Part shown: one piece after another, positions 11,461 through 23,935 of the stretch
Layout: every line of letters begins with the position of its first letter
Position numbering within the stretch: position 1 is the first letter of the stretch
Source: Ashinkailepas kermadecensis
Lineage: Eukaryota; Arthropoda; Thecostraca; Neolepadidae
Direction of reading: 5' to 3'
DNA: 64,000 nt
Assembly (NCBI GenBank): GCA_034440615.1
Contig: JAOTOM010004340.1
Coordinates: forward strand, 197,501 to 261,500
The notes under the pieces: generated by a model
Told to the model about the DNA's origin: nothing
Seen by the model: the letters and a program-made list of their open reading frames with translations, nothing else
The model's database searches: none
Position numbers and translations under genes: made by a program

Positions 11461-12073
11461 TGTAAGAAAAACGTGTAAAAGAACCTAACACTCATAATGG
11501 AACAAAACATATACGCGAATTAGTGCTGGGTATATTTCGGTTGGGGACCTTCCTCAACAGTAAACAGTTTGCTTCAAAAGGCAAAAAAAACGCCATGTGC
11601 ACATGGTGACATCGCACAGTGATTCGCCTTCATTTTCACATATCACAATATCTACGGATCCGTAAAATACAGACACACACGGAACATGATCCCAAATCAA
11701 GATGGGCTTATGATCCGCGTGTGTGTGTGTCAACTTGAGACACAAGCATAACCGCATCGACACACAGACATGCACACACACCTTTGTCTTAAGTTGACAC
11801 ATATATACACACACGGGTCCTAGGCCTATCTTGATGTAGGCTTATGTTCCGTGCGTGTAGGTATTTTACGAAAGATGTCGATATGTTGAGATGTGAAAAC
11901 AAAGGCGAATCCCTGCATTGTCACGAGATGCACTTGATGTGTGGTGTTTTTATTAACTTGAAGGAAAATGTTTACTGTTGAGGTAGGCCAGTGGCCGAAA
12001 TATATCCAGTACTAATTCGGACATATTTTTGCAATATGAACATATGGATATTGTACGCGTTTTTCGTACTCAT
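11461..12073. repeat. Long imperfect inverted repeat (foldback element), ~285-bp arms
   Basis: The left arm (11461-11746) and right arm (about 11782-12073) are reverse complements with moderate divergence. Matched words include cgaattag with its complement ctaattcg, ctcaacagtaaac with gtttactgttgag, gattcgcc with ggcgaatc, and caacttgagac with gtcttaagttg. The loop is about 35 bases of CA-rich sequence. This is a foldback or long-TIR MITE structure with no coding content. It abuts the 3' side of the decayed LINE. Confidence 0.75.
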
Positions 12074-12418
12074 GATCATGCCCAACAATGCACTGCACCT
12101 CATCAAACAAGTATAAAGCTGGACAAATCTGCCTTGGCACGTACGCGGACGTGTTCGTGATAACCTCAGTGGCAACGAACGACACCTGAACCACTGGGCG
12201 CTCCGTCCTGGAGAGAGAGAGAGAGGTTGCTGTGGATGTTCACTGGCCTTGTACACTGGGATGGGTTTGCACACTGCAATGGGATGGATTTGGGTTTGTT
12301 AACCCGGACATAAAGACATAAAGACATAAGACATAAAAGATCAGTGCAACTATGAGCCACAGGGGCTTTTCTTGGTTGCACTTTGGACACTGAACCAGTT
12401 GCCCACCAAATCTGTCGA

Positions 12419-14895
12419 TCAACCCTCCCTGGAATAGATAAAAACAAGCCCCGTATTCTTATAATGATTGTCTATGCCGTTTTTAAAGATGTTCAGTGTG
12501 TTGCTACTGACAATGGTTCCTGGCAGCTGGTTCCAGTGTTCTACTACCCTGTTCGTGAAGAAAGACTGTCTTAACCTTGTCCTGCTGTGATGAACTTTAA
12601 TTTTGAATTGATGACCTCTAACTGTATCATTTCTGTTAAATTCAAACATTTCCGTGATATACCTGTTCCTGACTATGAACAAATTTAAAAACCTCAATGA
12701 GAACTCCTCTCAGCCTTCTATATCTAAGTGAAAACATAGTCAATTTCTTCAATCTTTCCTCAAATGCCAGGTTGCCTATACCATTAACAATTATTGTTGC
12801 CCTCTTTTGTACTCTCTCTAAAAGCCAACAACCTTTCTCATAACTAGGGAACCAAGCTTGGACACAGTATTCCAAATGTGGCCTGACATATGCACAGTAA
12901 AGCTTCCTGATGACCTCCTCACATTTGTATGACACGTTCCCCTGTATTGCCCCAAGCATTCTTAGTGCCTTCTTCCAGGCTTCTTTGGTCTGTTCTGATG
13001 TCAACAATTTTGTGTGAAAAATAACACCTAAGTCCTTCTCCTGCTGAGTCACAGATAGTCTTGGCTACCCATCAAGTATGGAGCCTTCATATGCTGCCAA
13101 CCTACATGCATGACTTTGCACTTATCAAACTTAAACTTCATTTGCCATTTTTCGGACCACTTCACAAGCTCGTCTAAGTCTTTCTGCAGCAAAACCTGCT
13201 CATTGTGCCCTGTTATTGCCGTAAAGATCTTGAAATCATCTGCCAATTTCAAAACCTTACTGCTTAGGCCACATTCAATGCTATTCACATCTATAATGAA
13301 AAATAGTGGCCCCAGTACCGACCCCTGGGGGACTCCACTAAGAACCTTTTGCCATGATGACTGTGTACCATTTAGCATCACTCTCTGCTGTCTATCTGAA
13401 AGCCACCACTCTATCCATTTTAGGATGCTACCTGCAATACCATGGACCTGAAGCTGCATCATTAACTTGTTATGGGGTACCTTGTCAAAGGCCTTACTAA
13501 AGTCGAGATATGCTACATCAACCTGATTTCCCTGATCAAATTGTTCTGTAGCAAAATACAAAAAGTCCAAAAGATTTGTGAGACACGATCGCCCTTTTCT
13601 AAACCCATGTTGAGTATCTTGAATCAATCTGTTTCCCTCCAGAAAACTAACTATTCTATCCTTGATAATTGATTCGAGTACCTTGCAGACTAGGGATGTG
13701 AGGCTTACTGGCCTATAGATTTCAACTTTCCCTCTTTCTCCTTTCTTGAAAATAGGAACTACATTTGCCCTTTTCCAATCAGTTGGAATTTCATTTTGTG
13801 AAACTGATCTACAAAATATTATACTAAGTAGAATTGCCAGTTCCTTTTCAGCTTCCCCAATACCCTAGCATAAATTCCATCAGGTCCTGCTGCCTTGTTT
13901 GGCTTTATTTTTCTGATATAATTGAACACAACATCACTATCAATTAAATCAACATCGTGTATCTGATCACCTGTCACTGAACTGTAGTTCACGGTTGGCA
14001 GATTAGTCACATCCTCCACTGTAAACACTGATTTAAACTGCTTGCTCAGCTCCTCAATCATCTCACCATCCTCACTCAATATAGTCCCATTTACTTCCAG
14101 TGGACCAATTGTGCTTGAAACTTTACTTAGGTTATAGAAACTAAACAACTTTTACTGTCCCCATGACAGTTCCTAGCCAAATCGAATTATTTTGCTCGCT
14201 TTGCTGCTGGTTTTCTGCTTCACAGCATCTCTAGCTTTTTGATACGACCTTAGATTTACGATATTTGAAGCTTCCTTAAATACTCTAAATACATCTTTCT
14301 TAGCCTTAATTGCTTTCCTCAAATCTGGTGTAAGCCATGCTGGCTTTCCTACCCTTCTTTTGCGCTTTTGCTTTTGGGGGACATGTCTAATCTGAATTTC
14401 CCTCAAGTAGGATTTGAACTTTTCCCACATTTCACAGGCATTTAAATCAAAGAATTCGTCTTTCAATTTTATGGCACTTAAAGCCTCTCTCATGCAGTCA
14501 AAGTCTGCCTTGTTAAAAGTTGGAATCTTTGGCAAATTATCCTTGATTGTCCCTGCTATTTGTGCGTTGAATCTCACTGTGTTATGGTCACTTCTTCCCA
14601 GAGTTTCTCCTACAGTCAAGTCTTGAACTAAATCACTTAAATCTGAGAAGACAAGGTCCAATAATGAGCCCTGCCTGGTTGGTTCCGTTAGAAACTGGTG
14701 TAAGAACAAGTCCTCTTCAAGGCTTTTCCTAAACAGTTTACATGATGGGGAGCCAACACCAACATTTTCAAATCCTTTTTGATTAAAGTCACCAAGAATA
14801 AGGCATTTCCTCTGAAAGTTTCTACTGATTTCTTCACAAATCACCTTATCGAGTTCCAGTTGCTGAGAATGTGGCAAGGTTCCTGATCGATACAA
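12419..14895 (-). pseudogene. LINE ORF2 remnant: endonuclease fragment and reverse transcriptase
   Basis: Reading on the minus strand, 14895-14173 gives the endonuclease C-terminal half (ILGDFNQKG, GRSDHNTVRF). The fragments 14148-13819, 13627-13049, 13052-12642 and 12697-12419 give the reverse transcriptase (AYLDFSKAFDKVPH, GVPQGSVLGPL, KCKVMHVG) and the thumb/C-terminal region. The catalytic FADD box of the intact copy reads LADD here. At least three frameshifts and the missing endonuclease N-terminus make it non-functional. The protein sequence is about 90% identical by eye to the intact copy at the right edge. Confidence 0.85.
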
Positions 14896-14911
14896 AGCTC
14901 CTATCCTCAGT

Positions 14912-15721
14912 TTATTGCTGTTGGCTACCTACCCTGGCATTGGCTGCCAGTGCCCTAGAGCTCCACTCAGAGGAGACTCCAGCCCTAGGCAGAATAGCTG
15001 TCACAATAACTCTGCTATTGCTTTGCTTCAGTGTGGCCTGAAGGGCCCTGTAGTCCTGCAGCAGCTCCTTACTCCTAGCAGGACCTATGTTATTCACTCC
15101 TACCTGCACTACAACTGCACTAAACTGGTTCTCACTGGTGGCCTGTGCCACCACTGGGACCAGGTCTTTGACCTTGGCACCAGGTCTGGTGATGCACCTC
15201 CTGCCTCTACGACCTTTACAGAATACCCTATATAAATGCCGCACACGATAGTCTCCTACGACTAGCACTTTCTCCTCGCTGCTATCCTGGGGGCAGTCCT
15301 GCAATGCCTGGAATCTATTTGCTGTTACTACACCTGCCTGTTGAGCTGCTTGACTAGGTTGCCTCCCACTCTTGCCACCTACCACCTGCCACTCACTGCC
15401 CCCTTGCTTAGGCTCACGCCTCCAAATCCTCCACCCCCTGACTTTAAACCATTGCCCCTCCTGTGAGCTACAACTATAAATCTTCTGTTCACTAGGAACA
15501 CTTCTCTCTTCAGATATCCCTGCTACCTCCACAGCAGGGGAAGCTTCAGTTACCTGGTGACCTGTGACCACCTGGGCGTAGGATGCCCCTGCTACAAACT
15601 GACCCCTACGTGTTTCATTTTCTTGCCTGCCCTGTGCAGCAAGGGAAGCTTTGAGCTTGGAAAGCTCTGCCTTAAGGGCCCTAACTTCCTCCTCTAGTGC
15701 CTGTATCCTGGTATTAACCAT
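14912..15721 (-). pseudogene. LINE ORF1 remnant with coiled coil and SGNH-esterase-like domain
   Basis: A 269-residue frame. Residues 1-30 form a heptad-like coiled coil (ALEEEVRALKAELSKLKA). Residues about 150-265 resemble the SGNH/GDSL hydrolase domain known in ORF1 of CR1-type LINEs: block I VLVVGDYRVRHL, block III VVQVGVNNIG and a VTAILPRAG strand. The nucleophile serine expected in GDSxxRH is Tyr here. The frame ends right after ARVGSQQQ, where a deletion fuses it out of frame to the endonuclease (NKLRIGALYRSG). ORF1 proteins bind RNA and assist retrotransposition; this copy is truncated. Confidence 0.65.
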
Positions 15722-17410
15722 CCTAAAAGCTGCAGCTTATTCCTAGATTTAGATTGAAAAGTAACTTGCTGCACAATGATTTACAAAATAACAGAGCAGA
15801 GCACAATAACTGACAAAGCTTAGGTGTATGCTAGTTCCTAACTATGCAGCACTTACAAGGTAATCGCTGTGCAGAAAGTTGACTGTAGTTTTAAAGAAAG
15901 AAGAAATCACTTGCTAAACAACTGCCAAAAATGAAATAAATAGCTGAAGACACTGATACACTAGACAAAGACAGACAACCTAGACAAAATGGCGCTGGGC
16001 AGCCTCGCTAGGTGGAAATAGTCTAATCTGCTTGTTAAAAAAGAAACTTATGAGATTAAAACTATGTAAATATATGCACAAAAGTAACTGCTAAATACCT
16101 ATCCACAGTCTAGCCTAGTATACTGCCCGGTTCTGCAACGACCTATCTGGTAAGTAGGAGCTCCACACCGACGTGCTTCCACCTTGACACCTGGCGGCAA
16201 AACCGGACATTGTGCCCCTCATCGTGCATGCCTTTTGCTTTTGCTTTGAGGTAAAAAAATATGTGTACACATGTACATGAATGTATTATATTTGTGTGCA
16301 AGAGCTTCCGAATATTTCGTATCTGTGTCTTTCGTCAGCCTGTAGTTGTTGGTATATCTGGTGTCACGTGGCGAGCGGTAAATTTTAAACGCTCTGTTTC
16401 ATATATTTTACAAATATATCAGTTGTCATCCGGATGAAGGTATGAAGCCGAAACATTGTTGTACTTCTTAGAATATATCATCTTGCGCCATTGTAGTATG
16501 TATTTAGCTTGCCTAGTTAACTGTTAACAATTCTAGCTATGCTGGCATGCACGCCACTCAGTCACGCTCACGTGCGAAGCATCCAAACCTCTCACGCTAA
16601 AAAGGAAATGATGTGTGCCTAAGCATACATCATTGACTACGCATGTATGTGATTTTGTCGGTAGGTGTTGTGGATGTCCAGGCTTGTTCTAGGTCAGTAT
16701 GGTCCGACACAAGCAGCCCGGACGTCTGCTGCAGCACTGGTCCAGTATTGTTCACTCTGCCTTGATGTGACATCAATTGATAATCCAATAAATGCTTGCA
16801 ACCAAAGCCACATAGGTTTTCTGATGATTGTGCAGGTTTTTCTATCTTAGATGAAATATAAAATCCTGGTAGGAACGATTGCTGTATCCACTTGAAAGAT
16901 GCCTTCAAGTTTACATGTTCCACATTTGACGGGCTTGCAGGTTTTTGAATGTATGGTATGTTACAGTTCGTGCTAGGTATCCACCTGTGCTGGATTAGTA
17001 CAGATGACTAGCTCAACGGCACCAGACACCAGATTCCCAGATATGAGTACCAACTGACTTCAGGGTACGGAGGGGCGTAAAGGGTTAGCAGGTGGAATTT
17101 CAGGACTACCTCGACTTGTAATAGAATCATTCAGATTTTGGATATACGGCATAGGCTCATGGTGACCAGTAGATCTTCTGAAAGTAGATCTTATGAGATT
17201 CTCCCTAGACAATGACACCACCTGGACGGTTCCAATCTGGAAAGGATAACCTAATTAGACTTGGCAGATAACTATAGAAACTTTCCAAGTGATTGTGAGT
17301 GTAAAAAGGTAGCTTGGCATGCTTGTGAAATGTGGTGACTAAGCGCAATGCCTTTTATGCCAGAAGTCTGGTAAGAACAGCTTTTCACGTGAAATGTAAA
17401 CTTTGGCCGG
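15722..17410. other. Probable LINE 5' leader, then sequence without genes
   Basis: About 15722-16130 is likely the 5' untranslated part of the minus-strand LINE, judged from position only. The rest has no convincing frame. A hammerhead-like core is noted separately at 16425-16464. Confidence 0.4.
16425..16464 (+). ncRNA. Possible degenerate hammerhead-ribozyme-like motif
   Basis: The segment gtcatccggatgaagg followed by tatgaagccgaaacattg has the spacing of a hammerhead core: a CUGAUGA box (here CGGATGA), a short stem II (agg...cc) and a GAAAC box, preceded by GTC. Such motifs are known in Penelope-like and other retroelements of invertebrates. The first core box has a substitution, so it may be inactive or a chance match. 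Flanking words aatatatca occur on both sides. Confidence 0.3.
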
Positions 17411-18348
17411 TTAACACGCGCACTGGAGGGGGGGGGGGGCGAAATCCGCCCACCCCTCCGGTTTTTCGCAAATAACTGCAGATTTTACCGGTCGATATAC
17501 GCGATTTTCGGTGTACCTGCTTAGAAATGAACGGCGCGTCGTTTAAAGCAAGAAAAATGGAAATCGGCTGAAAAATGTTCAAGTTAGGGTCCGTTAACGT
17601 TAAAAAATGTTATAGCGCCAGACCAAAACAATCGGCGCTGATGCGCTTCCAGTATACTGACAAAAGGGAAGTGTTCTAGGCAACACTAGCGACTTGTTGG
17701 ATGCATATTGATATGCTGTATAGTTTCAAGGTCATGTTTGGTCACCAAGGTCAAGTCAGGTCAAGTTCATGACAGGTTAATGGAACCAAACTTGATCAAC
17801 TGGAATGTTGCCATAAATGCACTGCTGGTTGTCATTTGTACTGTTTGTCATTGCGTTTCCATACTTTATTCATGTACTTTACTCCCTCCTTCACGAAGCC
17901 GATTGCTCCGAGCTGCCCGACGGAGCAGTCGGGCGGGCGGCCGGTTCCGGTAACTGGAACAGGTAACTGACCTGATAAAGTGGTTCTATATAGGTGACCT
18001 GAGGTCAAATGTTGGGTCTAGCATCTGCATTGCATCATTAGTAATGTCCAAAACATCATTGATGCCCATTTTTGAGCATTTAAACACAATCACAGCGATC
18101 CATAACGATGACAAGCCAAACCACGCAAAACCGGAAAATGTTGCCAATCTGACCTCATTTGACCTTGAAGATATTGACCTAAGGTCACGAAAATTGCACA
18201 CAATAGAGTTAACTTCCGTGCCCATCCACCCTGCGAATTTCGTTCCTCCAGCTTTACTAGAAGCCGAGATCTTAGGGGGTGGGGGGGGGCGGAACCCCCC
18301 CCCCTCCAGTGCGCGTAATTCTCAGAGGCCCTCCAGGGCGCGTGTTAA
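17411..18348 (-). mobile_element. TTAA-flanked non-autonomous DNA transposon, copy A (938 bp)
   Basis: TTAA at 17411-17414 and 18345-18348 encloses inverted ends CACGCGCACTGGAGGG and, reverse complemented, CACGCGCCCTGGAGGG. A second copy in the opposite orientation is at 29925-30857, also with TTAA at both ends. A TTAA target is typical of piggyBac and Kolobok transposons; the ends do not decide between them. No transposase frame is visible. The interior carries GC-rich palindromic text (ctgcccgacggagcagtcgg) near 17910. The strand given is relative to copy B. Confidence 0.8.
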
Positions 18349-18539
18349 TGCGGGTTATAATCGGTTGAAACCAGAATCATGACAGGTGGTCACGGCCAGA
18401 TTTTGCCGATTTTTTAAAGTCATAGTTTGCTGCATGTGTACTTCCGCACCCGTGATGTGTCTCATTCCTCGTCTCACAAATCTTCGCTTCAGCACCGTTC
18501 ACTGCTTCCTCTGTACACCATTCGCTGCTGCCCTTGTAC

Positions 18540-20425
18540 CAGCGGCGTACCGAAGGGAAGGGGAAGGGGGCGTGGCCCCCTTGAGAGATTGTGGGGCTCC
18601 CAACAATCGTGCCGGGGTTCGGAAAAATTGCACCAGGCGCCATAAAAATTCCGCTGGAGGCCCCGAAAAAAATCGCACTGGGCACCTAAAAATCATATTG
18701 GGGGCCCAAAACGTCCAACAGGGTCCAACGAAAATGACACTGGGAGACCCGAAATCGCACCAAAGCCCCTGAAAGTCACATTGGGGGACCGAAAAATCGT
18801 TCCGGGTGCCTAGAAATACCGCTAGGGACAACAAAACTGGGCCCGGGATCCCCGAAAATACCACTGGGGCCGTCAAAAAGTCGCGCCGGGCCACCGAAAA
18901 TCACGCCGGGCGTCAAAAGGTCGGGCAGGGCCCCTGGAAATCATGCTGAGGGCCCAAGAAGTCTCAACGGGGCCCCTGAAATTGAAGCTGGGGCCCAAAA
19001 TGACAGGCCGGGTCACTTAAAATCACAATGGCGCCAAAAATGTCCGGCCGGGGCCCAGGGAAATCGAGCGAGACCTTCAAAATATCGGACCAGAGTCCCT
19101 GAAAATATCGGACCGGAGTCCTTGAAAATCACGCTGTGGCCTCAAACGTTCGCACCTGGGCCACTGCAAATCACGCTGGGTACCAAAAAGTCGTAACGGG
19201 ATCTTTGAAAATCACACTGGGCCCCACAAATCGCGCTGTTTAATCGTACTGGGACCCAAAAAAGTCGCATTACAACCCTGGAAAATCACACAGGGGGAAC
19301 AAAATGTCGTCGGAGCCCCTAAAGTCGTAGCTGGCCACCCAAAAATTCAATTTTTACCCTGAATGTCATTCTGCGGCCACACAAATTGCGCCAAAGACCA
19401 CCCCAAACAAACAAACAAAAATGTGTCGGGCCCCGGAAAAGTAGCGTGTTGGAGCACCGAAAAAATGCACGGGGAACCCGAAGGATCGTACCGGGGCCCA
19501 AAAATATCCCACAGGGGCTTACACAAAGTATAACTCAACACCAAAAAACCACAAAGGGACTCCATCGAATCGATCCGAGCACCGGAATATTCAAAACAGT
19601 TCCCGATTTTTTTTTTACCGAATGGCCTTTCTACTCTGAAGGGTGCCATCGGCTGAAAAAAAAACTCGTTGAGCAGCTGCAGTGGCGTACCAAAGAGGCA
19701 AATACCTCCCTCTACTGAACGGGTGGGCTCTCGAGAATCGCTCCGGGATCCCCCAAAACTCGCCCTGGGGCCCCATAAATTCGGGTCGGGTCTCCCACAA
19801 TTCGCGCCGGGGACTCTAAATAAATACAGTGGGCACCAAAAACTCGCGCCGGGCCCGACAATTTGCGCCGGGGCTCGCCAAGATCTCGCTGTGGCCCAGC
19901 TAAGTACAACGCGCCCCGCGAACTCGCGCCGAGCCCCTCCCCCCCCCCCTCCCTCCAATATCGCGCTCTAGACCCACAATTCCCGTCGGTAGTCCCCAAA
20001 ATTATGGTCGGAGAATCAAAACCAAGTATTCTTCTCTGGGTTCCCAAAAATTGGCGTCGATGTCGCCAAATATGCACATCGTTGCCACAAAAATCGCATC
20101 GGGAACCAACAAAAATCAAGACGGAGCCCTCCAAAATAAGGGGAGATTCAGAGAAATAAACGGCAGAGGCAGGAAAATCGCTCCTGAGCCTCAAACATGC
20201 CACCAGATGTTTTAAAAAATCGTCTACGGCCTCGAAAAAAAGTACCGGAACTCCATAAATCGCAACGGGACACCCAAGTATGGCGCCGGGTGCACGAAAA
20301 ATCAGGCCGGGACTCGGACCTTAAACATATAACCAAATGTCGTCAAAAATCGCATACGGCCCCGAAAACAAACGTACCAGAGCTGAAAACAAATGAGGCG
20401 GGAAACAGATGCACCAGCGCTTCAG
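18540..20425 (+). mobile_element. R1 dispersed element copy 2, composite
   Basis: Begins with CAGCGGCGTACCGAAGGG at 18540 and continues as degenerate ~20-25 bp units (GGGCCCC / AAAA / TCGCGC). A second R1-type end, CAGTGGCGTACC, lies inside at 19680. From there to about 20390 it aligns with 2270-2910 of copy 1. The part 18600-19400 aligns instead with the R1 segment in the palindrome arm (54168-54600), including the (g/t)aatgtca(c/t)tctgcggcc word. It is truncated on the right by a 41-bp minisatellite. Confidence 0.6.
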
Positions 20426-20710
20426 GAGTGTCAGCTGCCGCAGATTAGTGACGTGGTAGCCCATAGCAGTGTCCGCTGCCGCAGTTCAGTGACGTGGTAG
20501 CCCATAGCAGTGTCCGCTGCCGCAGATTAGTGACGTGGTAGCCCATAGCAGTGTCCGCTGCCGCAGATTAGCGACGTGGTAGCCCATAGCAGTGTCCGCT
20601 GCCGCAGATTAGCGACGTGGTAGCCCATAGCAGTGTCCGCTGCCGCAGATTAGTGACGTGGTAGCCCATAGCAGTGTCCGCTGCCGCAGATTAGCGACGT
20701 GGTAGCCCAG
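20426..20710 (+). repeat. Minisatellite, 41-bp unit, ~7 copies
   Basis: The unit contains gccgcagattagtgacgtgg and cccatagcagtgtccgct. Copies differ by one or two bases (agtgac/agcgac). Confidence 0.95.
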
Positions 20711-20754
20711 AGTGGTGAATCCAACCACGCCCGGCACGCTGCAACGCAAGTTGG

Positions 20755-21437
20755 CACTTCCAACTGTGTACCACCGCACGACAAATCACTTCCAATTGTG
20801 TACCACCGCACGACAAATCACTTCCAACTGTGTATCACCGCACGACAAATCACTTCCAGTTGTGTACCACCGCACGACAAATCACTTCCAACTGTGTACC
20901 ACCGCACAACAAATCACTTCCAATTGTGTTGTACCACCGCACGACAAATCACTTCCAACTGTGTACCACCGCACGACAAATCACTTCCAGTTGTGTACCA
21001 CCGCACGACAAATCACTTCCAATTGTGTACCACCGCACGACAAATCACTTCCAACTGTGTATCACCGCACGACAAATCACTTCCAGTTGTGTACCACCGC
21101 ACGACAAATCACTTCCAACTGTGTACCACCGCACAACAAATCACTTCCAATTGTGTACCACCGCACGATAAATCACTTCAAACTTTGTACCACCGCACAA
21201 CAAATCACCTCCAATTGTGTTGTACCACCGCACGACAAATAACTTCCAATTGTGTACCACCACACGACAAATCACTTCCTATTGTGTTCCACCGCACGAC
21301 AAATCCCTTCCCAAATTTGTACCACTACACGAAAAACCATTTCAAATTGTGTACCACCACATGACAAATCACTTCCAATTGTGAATCACCGCACGATACA
21401 TCACTTCCAACTGTGTACTACCGTACGATAAATCAAC
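20755..21437 (+). repeat. Minisatellite, 32-bp unit, ~21 copies
   Basis: The unit contains ttccaattgtgtaccaccg and cacgacaaatca. The right-hand copies are more diverged. Because 32 is not a multiple of 3, the open frames across it are incidental. Confidence 0.95.
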
Positions 21438-21784
21438 ACACCAAGTGTTTAATGTATTCTTCTTATTCCTAGGTGAAGTGCACGGAACGTTAATGGACTC
21501 GCACACACGACCGCTAGTGTACTTCTCGCAGTCAAAATCATGATTGATTTTCCTTGTCTGTTGTATAAAAATAATTAAAATAGTTCGTGCTCTGGAGTAC
21601 CACTCCGCCCCTGGCTCAGGTACCACTCCCTCACTAAATTCGGTTGTCGTTCTCCAAACCGGACGAGACCGCCCTTCCCACACCAACACCGGACCAGATT
21701 GCATCCCCCACCCACCGGGCTCCTCCCCTGCAACTCCCCTCACCCACCCCTCACCCAGGTGCCAGTCTTGCTAGGCCCGGGTGC

Positions 21785-23935
21785 CCTTCTCCTACCGGGC
21801 CTGACTATACCTCCCCCACCGGGTCTGACTGTACCTCCTCTCCGGGCCTGACTGTACCTCCCCCTCCGGGCCCGACTGTACCTCCACCTCCAGGTCTGAT
21901 GTACCCCAACCCACCCCTCCGGGCCTGACTGTACCTCCCCCCAGGTCTGACTGTACCTCCCCCACCGGGCAAGACTGTACCTCCCCCTCCAGGTCTGACT
22001 GTACCTCCCCTCCGGGCCTGACTGTACCTCCCCAGGTCTGACTGTACCTCCCCTCCAGGTATGACTGTACCTCCCCTCTCGGACCCGACTGTACCTCCCC
22101 CTCCGGGCCAGACTGTACCTCCCCCCCGGGCCCGACTGTACCTCCCCCTCCGGGCCTGACTGTACCTCCCCCAGGTCTGACTGTACCTCCCCCCCCGGCC
22201 CGACTGTACCTCCCCCTCCGGGCCCGACTGTACCTCCCCCTCCGGGCCCGACTGTACCTCCCCTCCGGGCCTGACTGTACCTCCCCAGGTCTGACTGTAC
22301 CTCCCCTCCGGGCCCGACTGTACCTCCCCTCCGGGCCCGACTGTGCCTCCCCCTCCGGGCCCGACTGTACCTCCCCTCCGGGCCTGACTGTACCTCCCCT
22401 CCGGGCCTGACTGTACCTCCCCAGGTCTGACTGTACCTCCCCCTCCGGCCCGACTGTACCTCCCCTCCGGGCCCGACTGTACCTCCCCTCCGGCCCGACT
22501 GTACCTCCCCCTCCGGCCCGACTGTACCTCCCCCTCCGGGCCCGACTGTACCTCCCCTCCGGCCCGACTGTACCTCCCCCTCCGGCCCGACTGTACCTCC
22601 CCTCCGGGCCCGACTGTACCTCCCCCTCCGGGCCCGACTGTACCTCCCCCTCCAGGCCCGACTGTACCTCCCCCTCCCGGCCTGACTGTACCCCAACCCA
22701 CCCCTCCGGGCCTGACTGTACCTCCACCAGGTCTGACTGTACCTCTCCCTCCGGGCCTGACTGTACCTCCCCAGGTCTGACTGTACCTCCCCCTCCGGCC
22801 CGACTGTACCTCCCCTCCGGGCCCGACTGTACCTCCCCCAGGTCTGACTGTACCTCCCCCACCGGGCAAGACTGTACCTCCCCTCCAGGTCTGACTGTAC
22901 CTCCCCTCCGGGCCTGACTGTACCTCCCCAGGTCTGACTGTACCTCCCCTCCAGGTATGACTGTACCTCCCCTCCGGACCCGACTGTACCTCCCCCTCCG
23001 GGCCAGACTGTACCCCCCCCCCGGGCCCGACTGTACCTCCCCTCCGGGCCTGACTGTACCTCCCCCAGGTCTGACTGTACCTCCCCCTCCGGCCCGACTG
23101 TACCTCCCCCTCCGGGCCCGACTGTACCTCCCCCTCCGGGCCCGACTGTACCTCCCCTCCGGGCCTGACTGTACCTCCCCAGGTCTGACTGTACCTCCCC
23201 CTCCGGGCCCGACTGTACCTCCCCCTCCGGGCCCGACTGTGCCTCCCCCTCCGGGCCCGACTGTACCTCCCCCTCCGGGCCTGACTGTACCTCCCTCCGG
23301 GCCTGACTGTACCTCCCGGCTGACTGTACCTCCCCTCCGGGCCTGACTGTACCTCCCCAGGTCTGACTGTACCTCCCCCTCCGGCCCGACTGTACCTCCC
23401 CCTCCGGGCCCGACTGTACCCCCCCTCCGGCCCGACTGTACCTCCCCCTCCGGCCCGACTGTACCTCCCCCTCCGGGCCCGACTGTACCTCCCCCTCCGG
23501 CCCGACTGTACCTCCCCCTCCGGCCCGACTGTACCTCCCCCTCCGGGCCCGACTGTACCTCCCCTCCGGGCCCGACTGTACCTCCCCCTCCAGGCCCGAC
23601 TGTACCTCCCCTCCCGGCCTGACTGTACCCCAACCCACCCCTCCGGGCCTGACTGTACCTCCCCAAGTCTGACTGTACCTCCCCCCCCCGCCCGCCCGTA
23701 CCTCCCCCTCCGGGCCCGACTGTACCTCCCCCTCCGGCCCGACTGTACCTCCCCCTCCGGGCCTGACTGTACCTCCCCCTCCGGTCCGACTGTACCTCCC
23801 CCCCCCCGGCCCGACTGTACCTCCCCCTCCGGGCCCGACTGTACCTCCCCTCCGGGCCTGACTGTACCTCCCCCAGGTCTGACTGTACCTCCCCCTCAGG
23901 GCCCGACTGTGCCTCCCCCTCCGGGCCCGACTATG
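21785..23935 (+). repeat. GC-rich minisatellite, ~24-bp unit, ~90 copies (2.15 kb)
   Basis: The unit contains cccctccgggcccgactgta with 22-25 base variants (aggtctga, ccggcccga). There is higher-order patterning: an aggtctga variant recurs every few units, and a ccccaacccacccctccgg variant recurs at about 21903, 22692 and 23628. Several frames are open over hundreds of codons on the minus strand because the unit lacks stops; this is not taken as coding. Confidence 0.95.

Larger units (their letters stand above)
12308..15721 (-). mobile_element. Decayed CR1-type LINE, copy 1
   Basis: A minus-strand non-LTR retrotransposon closely related to the copy at 60436-64000. Its 3' end carries a short tail of tttatgtc-like repeats (12308-12345, complement shown). 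The order on the minus strand is ORF1 remnant (15721-14912), shortened endonuclease, then reverse transcriptase with several frameshifts. The 5' untranslated part may extend toward about 16130. A deletion joins ORF1 directly to the middle of the endonuclease. Confidence 0.85.

Noticed and set aside
20699..21364. 221-codon frame of HRTTNHFQLC repeats
   Set aside because: A 32-bp unit cannot keep one frame; the peptide cycles through three phases, a sign of stop-free repeats.
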